IMG/VR virus record: IMGVR_UViG_3300042549_001350
Coordinates: 1 to 20,300 of that record
DNA length: 20,300 nucleotides
Strand: one strand, 5' to 3'
Origin: a virus
The translations under genes and the position numbers were made by a program. Below the pieces are notes generated by a model. The model saw only the letters and a list, made by a program, of their open reading frames with translations, was not told the DNA's origin and made no database searches. Below, in pieces: positions 16,501 through 20,300 of the stretch. Position 1 is the first letter of the stretch; every line of letters begins with the position of its first letter.

Positions 16501-16836
16501 CCAAAGGTCTTTAAATTGCTTTGGTTTTTCATTCCATTGGAATATTGACTGAATCTTTGCTAGTTCTTTTGGAGTCTCGTGACGTTGCCAATACTGTTCT
16601 TTTTTAGATGCGTTTCTTTGAAAACACTTGTCGGGCATTGGAGGTAATGCTATTTGCAGTCCTGCTATATCTAATATTTGTCCTATCTGTCCTGTCTTTG
16701 AGATAACAACTACATTGTATTGGTCATTATACCCATACAACCACGACCTTACCCTATTCTTGTTAGTGATAACGGCTGTAGGTATACAATCTTCAAGTAA
16801 CCTATATAAATTATTGCTTTGACCTTCTTTCTGCAA
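13573..16836 (-). CDS. terL: Terminase large subunit, intein-containing (1087-aa precursor)
   Basis: The ATPase/nuclease motor that packages phage DNA. After removal of the intein (residues 306-643) the mature protein would be 749 aa. The ATPase domain has the divergent P-loop region KIRRSGFSFMSSSE (185-198) and Walker B LLFLAHDE (298-305), interrupted directly after D304-E305. The coupling-motif region GKCMMGSTSNAL (672-683) follows the intein. The C-terminal RNase H-like nuclease shows GCDSYD (875-880) and PILVENNKPRL (938-948), fitting the acidic metal-binding residues. The initiation codon is TTG at 16836-16834: an in-frame TAA lies at 16861-16863, no ATG lies between, and the next Met is residue 67, inside conserved-looking sequence. 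It overlaps the upstream 96-aa gene by 26 bases and the downstream endonuclease by one, suggesting translational coupling. Confidence 0.92.
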   Translation of the reverse strand: MQKEGQSNNLYRLLEDCIPTAVITNKNRVRSWLYGYNDQYNVVVISKTGQIGQILDIAGLQIALPPMPDKCFQRNASKKEQYWQRHETPKELAKIQSIFQWNEKPKQFKDLWVDYIEQEFDYREQGFWFMNNGMPTYITGSHYMYLQWAGIDVGYPDFREANRIYWIFWEACRADPRSFGMVYLKIRRSGFSFMSSSECINIGTLARDARIGILSKTGADAKKMFTDKVVPINNRLPFFFKPIMDGMDKPKTELAFRIPASKITKKNMYEVNDDSIDGLDTSIDWKNTEDNSYDGEKLLFLAHDECYAPDTLILTENFEFKPIKDINIGDKVMVEGGKIKTVIKKVSGETDRYLVKQPYGQDYIVTKNHRLVFNRYVFNTRNKSKRHEEAIMTPEEYIGKSDYIKKHLTRVTSKGVEMKDSFEGIPPYLLGLWLGDGRKQVFTILVNKEEEPELLHYLGMIAQMKNIPFELKKSDSPKIVEFAFKGINQSLRDIGVYMNKHVPDSYMKSSIDTRLQLLAGLIDSDGHSDKKKGNIEIGMSKKHIIESIRIIALSCGISCSNISEATTNFNTTSYSVRLSGDLARIPIITKKKSFEDYTPKTKGRRNKISVEYIGKGDYVGIQVDGDNDNERKLILSDFTLSLNSGKWTKPVNIKENWRVTKTCLRLGSKIIGKCMMGSTSNALSKGGQNFKDIYEDSRVANRNANGQTKSGLYALFIPMEWNMEGFIDRYGMPVFKKPIEPILGVDGNLIKNGAVDYWEAEVESLKSDADALNEFYRQFPRTESHAFRDESKQALFNLTKIYQQIDYNDSMIKDHYMTRGSFYWKDGIKDTQVIWTPEQRGRFNISWSPPKHMQNNVHIRNGIKYPGNEHLGSFGCDSYDISAVVGGRGSNGALHGMTKFHMDDAPVNEFFLEYVARPQTAEIFFEEVLMACVFYGMPILVENNKPRLLYHIKNRGYRGFSLNRPDKQLMKLSKTERELGGIPNSSEDVKQAHASAIESYIEKFVGMDLEAKYRDPEEMGTMPFTRTLEDWARFDINDRTRFDASISSGLCIMANQKHMYMPEKKESKLIINFAKYTNDGTTSQLMR
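14908..15921 (-). mobile_element. Intein with double-motif LAGLIDADG homing endonuclease in terminase
   Basis: Protein-splicing element of 338 residues (306-643 of the precursor). Block A begins at C306 (CYAPDTLIL), block B is VTKNH (365-369), the two LAGLIDADG motifs are LLGLWLGDG (429-437) and LLAGLIDSDG (517-526). The last intein residue is N643 with Ser644 as the +1 nucleophile. Joining the flanks restores LLFLAHDE-SGKW, a normal terminase Walker B region, which fixes the boundaries. The C-terminal block reads LILSDFTLSLN, where the usual penultimate His is Leu642 and no His is present in the block F position. The endonuclease motifs keep their acidic residues (D435, D525), so cleavage activity is plausible. 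Composition is more AT-rich than the surrounding terminase. Confidence 0.9.
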
Positions 16837-17101
16837 ATCCTTGTTTTGTATCTGTTTTACTTACTCCATTGCGTATTGAGTCAATGTTTTCTTTTTCTAA
16901 TTCTATTCTGTTCAGTATCTCAAATGCATCAAATATAGCTAGTTTCTTAGTCATTGCTGCATTCTTTAGTTTATCGGCAGCTAGTTCATCTTCAGAATTT
17001 GTCTTTATAATATCTTCTTCTGCAACTTTTATTAGTTGCTCTACTGCCTTGTGACCTGCCTCTATTATCTTTAACTTTATTTCTCTTGAATCTCTTATCA
17101 T
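16811..17101 (-). CDS. Small helical protein upstream of terL; small terminase candidate (96 aa)
   Basis: Starts at ATG 17099-17101, overlapping the preceding gene by 4 bases (ATGA), and overlaps the terminase start by 26 bases. The product is entirely helical and charged, with no cysteine: an N-terminal segment (REIKLKIIEAGHKAVEQLIKV), an acidic middle (IKTNSEDELAADKLKNA) and a helix with AIFDAFEILNRIELEKEN, then a basic tail (GFAERRSKQ). Similar short proteins sit just upstream of terL in related phages. Position and size make it the best candidate for the small terminase subunit that selects DNA for packaging. No helix-turn-helix motif is clear, so that role is inference. It may alternatively be a terminase accessory factor. 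Confidence 0.6.
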   Translation of the reverse strand: MIRDSREIKLKIIEAGHKAVEQLIKVAEEDIIKTNSEDELAADKLKNAAMTKKLAIFDAFEILNRIELEKENIDSIRNGVSKTDTKQGFAERRSKQ

Positions 17102-17571
17102 AACTGTTTTAAAAATATTATTTGAACTAACCTTGCAGACTCCCCTTCACCAAAGTTTTCTAAAATGTTTCGTGAGTGTGGTGCATCAGCATTAAAAGCT
17201 ATCATACGATTAAACTTAGAGTACATTGTAACCAATGGGTTATTGTCTTTGTCGTAGATAGTTGTACCGTTTTCTTCAGGTTCAACCTCATTTAAGTATA
17301 ATAAGCACGTGATATCCCCCATCATCTCATCCGTGTGGATAAAGTTTGGCTCTAATTGGTTTAGTGGAGACTTTCGTATAAAGTTAAGTTTTACACTATA
17401 ACCATCGAATAAGTTGGTAACGTACTTGGCAAACTCATCGTAACGGTCTCTTGACTGAATATTCCGGAATGTGTTATCACCGTCTGCCAAGTCTTGAAAC
17501 TTGTGAGTGTGTATATCAGATACATAGGATTTTGGGTCTTTAATAACGTCATCAAATGTGATTAGATTCAT
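17098..17571 (-). CDS. 2-oxoglutarate/Fe(II)-dependent dioxygenase-like protein (157 aa)
   Basis: The C-terminal half has the iron and co-substrate residues of the 2OG-Fe(II) oxygenase superfamily in the right order. H79-x-D81 (FIHTDE) comes first, then LLYLNEV with GTTIYDKDN (102-110) as core beta strands, distal H132 (APHSRN), and R147 fifteen residues later for 2-oxoglutarate. The full-length protein is short but contains the complete double-stranded beta-helix core, resembling the prolyl-4-hydroxylase-like branch. Such enzymes hydroxylate proteins, nucleic acids or small molecules; the substrate cannot be read here. Start ATG 17569-17571 overlaps the stop region of the GroES-like gene by 4 bases, and the end overlaps the 96-aa gene by 4, so it is translated as part of the packaging cassette. 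No signal peptide. Fold confident, substrate unknown. Confidence 0.8.
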   Translation of the reverse strand: MNLITFDDVIKDPKSYVSDIHTHKFQDLADGDNTFRNIQSRDRYDEFAKYVTNLFDGYSVKLNFIRKSPLNQLEPNFIHTDEMMGDITCLLYLNEVEPEENGTTIYDKDNNPLVTMYSKFNRMIAFNADAPHSRNILENFGEGESARLVQIIFLKQL

Positions 17572-18131
17572 AGTTTAATTGTTATTTGGTGATCATACAT
17601 TCTATATAACTTTTCATCATCAACTGTAAACTCATACTCACTATCAGGGGAGAAACATACCATATCACCTGCTTTAATACCACGATCAATTAAGTACTTA
17701 TTTGAGTACTTCATTATTCCCATCAATGGTTCTTCTGAGAATGGCTTCTTTATATAACTTTCAGTTGCAGAAATAGGCTTTACAAAACAGTACTTATCAT
17801 AAGAGTTCCACGTGGAACCTTGTTTGTACATAAAAAATTGGTCAGTCTCAATAAAGAATATGTCATCCCTAAAGAAACTTTTACCACTCTTTTGCCTACC
17901 CCTTACATCATTATAAAACTTAAAAGCATTGTGGTGTACAAGTAATGTATCACCCTGTTGAATAGGACCTTTGTAACCCAATGGAACTTCTACAACTTCA
18001 GCAAATCTATTAGAAAACTTATGGTCTTCCTCAGAAGTACTAACAATAAAGTCAATTCCTCCTATATTTTTTGTGTTGTCGTATCTTTTTCCATTCATTG
18101 GTTTGACAATGAAATAGAATGGAGATTTCAT
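17568..18131 (-). CDS. GroES-like co-chaperonin candidate, tandem-fold (187 aa)
   Basis: Both halves look like the small beta-barrel of GroES (Cpn10). The first (about 6-70) has FIVKPMNG and AEVVEVPLGYKGPIQQGDTL, VHHN. The second (about 112-187) has YCFVKPI, then MGIMKYSN, GIKAGDMVCFSPDSEYEF and VDDEKLYRMYDHQITI, which matches the GroES pattern of GD-x-V-x-F, a Val-Asp/Glu turn and a final 'D-I' strand. Total length is about twice GroES, suggesting duplication or a T4 gp31-like adaptation in which a phage co-chaperonin helps the host chaperonin fold the capsid protein. Its location in the packaging and head operon fits. It is coupled to neighbours at both ends (4-base overlap downstream, one base upstream). 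A parS-like palindrome lies in codons 105-109. The chaperonin partner role is inferred. Confidence 0.6.
   Translation of the reverse strand: MKSPFYFIVKPMNGKRYDNTKNIGGIDFIVSTSEEDHKFSNRFAEVVEVPLGYKGPIQQGDTLLVHHNAFKFYNDVRGRQKSGKSFFRDDIFFIETDQFFMYKQGSTWNSYDKYCFVKPISATESYIKKPFSEEPLMGIMKYSNKYLIDRGIKAGDMVCFSPDSEYEFTVDDEKLYRMYDHQITIKL
17805..17818 (-). promoter_or_regulatory. parS-like perfect palindrome inside the GroES-like gene
   Basis: GTTCCACGTGGAAC is a perfect 14-base palindrome, strand-neutral, within coding sequence (codons for GSTWN). It is identical to the core of bacterial chromosomal parS sites bound by ParB (for example the Pseudomonas type with outer T and A). Here the outer bases are A and C. 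Only this copy is present; four other CACGTG hexamers in the window lack the arms. Confidence 0.45.
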
Positions 18132-18358
18132 TATATATTTATATTATATTCGATTGAAATAGGTATAGTTGAGGTAAACTCTTTCCAAAGGACAACTTCT
18201 GATTTTTCATTGATAATATAGATTTGAACAGATTGCTTTTCAGAGTTAACTCTAATTAAATGGATTTCGTGAGAATCTCCAAGTATTTTCTGCCCTACAA
18301 GATAGTGCATAGCACCACCCTTATAGTCAGGACCTATAGAGATTTTTCTAATATCCAT
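18131..18358 (-). CDS. Conserved small phage protein of unknown function (75 aa)
   Basis: Starts at ATG 18356-18358 and shares one base with the stop of the upstream gene (TAATG). Its own stop shares one base with the start of the GroES-like gene. The product has SIGPDYKGGAMHYLVGQKIL at the N-terminus and a beta-rich remainder ending in TIPISIEYNINI. No cysteine, signal peptide or membrane segment is present. I recall similar short proteins beside GroES-like genes in Bacteroidota phages, always without assigned function. The tight overlap on both sides suggests that it is made in fixed ratio with the GroES-like protein and may act with it. That partnership is inferred from neighbourhood alone. 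Confidence 0.7.
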   Translation of the reverse strand: MDIRKISIGPDYKGGAMHYLVGQKILGDSHEIHLIRVNSEKQSVQIYIINEKSEVVLWKEFTSTIPISIEYNINI

Positions 18359-18765
18359 TAGTCTATGTCTTTTACTAGGTAATCGTATAAGAACACAATA
18401 GTCTGATTATCTAGTCCTCTTGTATATATTACAAAATCATCTGCATCAATAGCATTAAATCCTTCTACTTCATATTCGGTATTGGTTAGCTCATTTAATG
18501 AAGCAACAATTTTTGTTTGGATTTCCGGGTCTTTATCAGTCCAATCGTAGTATCCCATACCATCCTTTTGAGATTGTTCTACTTCAAAAACCTTGAATAG
18601 TTCAGTTTGTTCTTCTTGAAACTTCTTGGTAATGTTATCAATTTTACGCATCAACCTAATTCCTGAAAGGGTGGTAGACGGGTTCTTTAGGTCTTTGTCA
18701 TTTTTGCATTTGCTAATGAGATTAGCCACCGCATTTAGTTCTGTTACTTTGTACTTTTTTGTCAT
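18358..18765 (-). CDS. Hypothetical phage protein, helical (135 aa)
   Basis: First gene after a 68-base gap, starting at ATG 18763-18765 with an A-rich leader lacking a Shine-Dalgarno. The N-terminal two thirds are helical and charged (KKYKVTELNAVANLISKCK, then KIDNITKKFQEEQTELFKVF). The C-terminal part is acidic and mixed (EVEGFNAIDADDFVIYTRGL). No catalytic motif is visible. Its length and helix-then-acidic pattern resemble small phage proteins found near tail-fibre and packaging genes, but I cannot name a family. It begins the coupled run of genes that ends in terminase and may share their transcript. The function is unknown. Confidence 0.65.
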   Translation of the reverse strand: MTKKYKVTELNAVANLISKCKNDKDLKNPSTTLSGIRLMRKIDNITKKFQEEQTELFKVFEVEQSQKDGMGYYDWTDKDPEIQTKIVASLNELTNTEYEVEGFNAIDADDFVIYTRGLDNQTIVFLYDYLVKDID

Positions 18766-18782
18766 TTGATTAGATTTTAGTA

Positions 18783-18804
18783 TTAGTATGCTTGTGCGTA
18801 CTAA
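18783..18804. repeat. 22-base inverted repeat in the 68-base intergenic gap
   Basis: TTAGTATGC and GCGTACTAA flank a 4-base centre. Eight of nine positions pair in the DNA dyad; the ninth is T opposite G. It lies 18 bases before the ATG of the 135-aa gene. No T tract follows on either strand, so an operator or RNA structure fits better than a terminator. Confidence 0.5.
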
Positions 18805-18833
18805 TGTAAAAGTAATGAATATAATTTAAACTA

Positions 18834-19142
18834 CTATATAGTTTCTTCAACTATTGGTGTAGGTTCAGGAGGAACAGGTGGCACATAATCCCCTGTTATG
18901 GTTAAATTCAATTCTATAGCTGCGTAGTCCCAAGCATACTCATCGTCATTACCCCATCCTTCATAAGCTGCTCCACTCATTGTAAGGTTACCTTGACTTA
19001 CTTGTGCAAGACTTTCATCTAGTAATGAGTAGTAGAATGATGCTGATGAGCCTAGCACACCACCTATTACATACATATTAAAAATTGTTGCCTCTACTGA
19101 TTTTCCATTTGTCCAAGTTTGGATTGCTGTTATTGTCTTCAT
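18834..19142 (-). CDS. Small protein downstream of tail fibre, unknown function (102 aa)
   Basis: Starts at ATG 19140-19142 and ends in TAG at 18834-18836. The product opens MKTITAIQTWTNGKSVEATI, followed by a beta-rich segment (FYYSLLDESLAQVSQGNLTM), an aromatic/acidic stretch (YEGWGNDDEYAWDYAAIELN) and a proline-rich tail (VPPVPPEPTP). I recall similar small proteins next to tail-fibre genes in phages of Bacteroidota; none has a known function. Composition and location suggest a virion or fibre-associated protein, possibly with the proline-rich tail as a flexible linker. No signal peptide is evident. A 68-base gap after it separates it from the packaging cassette. The assignment as a real gene is good, the role is unknown. 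Confidence 0.65.
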   Translation of the reverse strand: MKTITAIQTWTNGKSVEATIFNMYVIGGVLGSSASFYYSLLDESLAQVSQGNLTMSGAAYEGWGNDDEYAWDYAAIELNLTITGDYVPPVPPEPTPIVEETI

Positions 19143-19153
19143 TTTTTATTTGT

Positions 19154-19384
19154 TTATTTGTTTTCTAATTCTTGTTTAACTTCTCTCCAATATTTTATTA
19201 AATCTAAAAGAATATTCCCTCTTACATCTAAATCTCTAATGTCATAGTTTAGAGTATTAATTATCTCATTTACTGATATTAAGGCGCAATTCTTTGAAAC
19301 ATAGAAAGTACAGTGGTGATGTTCATCTCCATTATTTGTTGACATTACATCCAATAATTCTTCTGCCTTTTCTTTTGGTGTCAT
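19154..19384 (-). CDS. Small conserved phage protein of unknown function (76 aa)
   Basis: ATG 19382-19384 overlaps the tail-fibre TAA by one base (TAATG), indicating coupled translation. The product starts MTPKEKAEELLDVM, has a histidine cluster with a cysteine (DEHHHC at 20-25), then CALISVNEIINTL and a C-terminal helix (LIKYWREVKQELENK). The layout of a Lys/Glu-rich first helix, a 'CALI-x-V-x-E-I' segment and a 'YW-x-EVKQE' end is familiar from many small genes in flavobacterial phages and their hosts, with no known role. The HHHC cluster could bind a metal but is not part of a motif I can name. Function unknown. Confidence 0.65.
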   Translation of the reverse strand: MTPKEKAEELLDVMSTNNGDEHHHCTFYVSKNCALISVNEIINTLNYDIRDLDVRGNILLDLIKYWREVKQELENK

Positions 19385-20300
19385 TATTTGTTTTCTAATG
19401 TTTCTATTCTTTTAATTAATGCTTCATTTTGTAATTGTAATTCCTGTAATGCTTTAATATAAACTCCATTTAATTGGTCATAATTAATACCCATTTTACC
19501 TGTAGATGGAGTAGTAAATACTGCTTCAGGAATAACCTTTGCCATATCTTGTGCAATGTTTCCTATTTGCTTTCCTTGTCCGTAGTTTTTATAAGATTTA
19601 ATATACTCAAATGATACAGGTTTTAATTTCATTATAGTAGATATGCCATAATCTAGAGGCTTAATATTTTCTTTTACAGAACTATCTGAAACAGGTGCAG
19701 ACAAAGCACCATTAGCATCAGCTAAAACTGCTCTGCTTCCTGTACCTGCTAAATTATGAAAAGTAACTATTCCTGTTGTACCTATAAACATTCTATAAGC
19801 TGCTGCTGTAAGGTCATAAACAATCCATCCATTAGAATCCGTACCCTGTACCCAAGTTCTAGAACTAGCCGTACCTGTATAAGATATATAAGTACTTGTT
19901 CCACTTAATTGCATTTTATATCCATTATCTGTAGTAGTTCCTATTAATACATTGCCACCACTTGTAATACGCATTCTTTCGCTTCCTGCGGTGTAAAATA
20001 TATGTATACCTGCGGACTCTTTACTATCGTAGTATACATCATTACCTACTAATGCTAATTCAAAGCCGTCTGTTGCTGCCGTACCTGTTGTTGAGTTAGT
20101 AAGGTGTAATCTTGTATCTGTTCCGCTTTGATTAATATGTAATCCACCACCACCTGCAAAACTTGGCGAACTTGTTCCTATTCCTACATTGCCTGATGAA
20201 TTTAATATCATAGATGGATTCTGTCCATTTATGCTAAAATTTATACTGCCTCCTGTAAAGGTATTAATACTTGTACCTGTTGATGAAGCTGCAAATAAGT
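19384..20300 (-). CDS. Tail fibre/spike C-terminal part with peptidase S74 chaperone domain, N-terminus cut
   Basis: The frame is open to the right edge, so the gene begins outside the window. An ATG at 20209-20211 is internal, because the 29 codons before it continue the fibre-like repeat. The visible part has fibre repeats (GNVGIGTSSPS, GNVLIGTTTDNGYKMQL) and ends with an S74 domain: SDSSVKENIK (the Ser of SD encoded at 19687-19689), LKPVSFEYI, QIGNIAQDM, and a trimeric coiled coil with ELQLQNEALIKRIETLENK. In known S74 proteins the domain trimerises the fibre and then cuts itself off before the conserved serine. The product probably forms the host-binding appendage. Adjacent small genes may be fibre-associated. 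Confidence 0.9.
   Translation of the reverse strand, partial: LFAASSTGTSINTFTGGSINFSINGQNPSMILNSSGNVGIGTSSPSFAGGGGLHINQSGTDTRLHLTNSTTGTAATDGFELALVGNDVYYDSKESAGIHIFYTAGSERMRITSGGNVLIGTTTDNGYKMQLSGTSTYISYTGTASSRTWVQGTDSNGWIVYDLTAAAYRMFIGTTGIVTFHNLAGTGSRAVLADANGALSAPVSDSSVKENIKPLDYGISTIMKLKPVSFEYIKSYKNYGQGKQIGNIAQDMAKVIPEAVFTTPSTGKMGINYDQLNGVYIKALQELQLQNEALIKRIETLENK

Noticed and set aside
888-16822. Plus-strand open frames of 60-136 codons, for example 888-1100, 13062-13406 and 15965-16375
   Set aside because: They lie antisense within well-supported genes, have no family features, and are expected as shadows in AT-rich coding DNA.
12712-17311. CACGTG hexamers at 12712, 14379, 16215 and 17306 as additional parS sites
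   Set aside because: They lack the GTTC/GAAC arms, so only the site at 17805-17818 is counted.
19154-19399. Sixteen identical bases (ttatttgttttctaat) at 19154-19169 and 19384-19399
   Set aside because: Both mark the 3' ends of adjacent genes whose proteins end LENK; short AT-rich identity is explained by similar coding and no longer repeat flanks it.
20209-20211. ATG as start of the tail-fibre gene
   Set aside because: The same frame stays open to the window edge with fibre-like residues (TGGSINFSINGQNPS), so this methionine is internal.
1-20300. tRNA genes, CRISPR arrays, integrase or attachment sites
   Set aside because: Coding sequence is nearly continuous with gaps under 75 bases, and none of these was seen.

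Overview
The window is part of the late (virion and packaging) region of a tailed double-stranded DNA phage. Every supported gene lies on the minus strand, so the genes are transcribed from high to low coordinates. The gene order, the protein types and the strongly A-rich, Shine-Dalgarno-less leaders point to a short-tailed phage of a Bacteroidota (flavobacterium-like) host, most like the crAss-like phages (Crassvirales) and related marine relatives. The taxonomic call rests on recognised protein families and gene order; no search was run. Three genes end in TAG with a terminator or intergenic gap close behind, so the standard code appears to apply.

In transcription order, the right end holds the C-terminal part of a tail fibre with a peptidase S74 intramolecular chaperone domain (19384-20300, cut by the window edge). 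Three small genes of unknown function follow (76, 102 and 135 aa), with a 68-base gap carrying an inverted repeat between the last two. A tightly coupled cassette comes next: a 75-aa conserved hypothetical, a GroES-like co-chaperonin candidate, a 2-oxoglutarate/Fe(II) oxygenase and a 96-aa protein in the usual small-terminase position. These lead into the large terminase. The GroES-like gene contains a perfect 14-base palindrome identical to the core of bacterial parS centromere sites.

The large terminase (13573-16836) is interrupted by a 338-residue intein with two LAGLIDADG motifs, placed directly after the Walker B Asp-Glu pair. The gene starts with TTG. A free-standing GIY-YIG homing endonuclease with NUMOD3-type repeats sits between the terminase and the portal gene, so two unrelated homing nucleases occupy one locus.

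The head module follows: portal (811 aa), putative scaffold (364 aa) and major capsid protein (472 aa). A strong intrinsic terminator stands behind the capsid gene. A 247-aa conserved protein comes next, followed by a second terminator that overlaps a Bacteroidota-type promoter. That promoter starts the tail module: two connector or ring-type proteins (316 and 307 aa), a very large tail stabilisation or 'muzzle'-like protein (1484 aa), and a cysteine-rich structural protein cut by the left edge. The layout suggests the capsid gene is insulated at the RNA level, while tail genes can be initiated separately.
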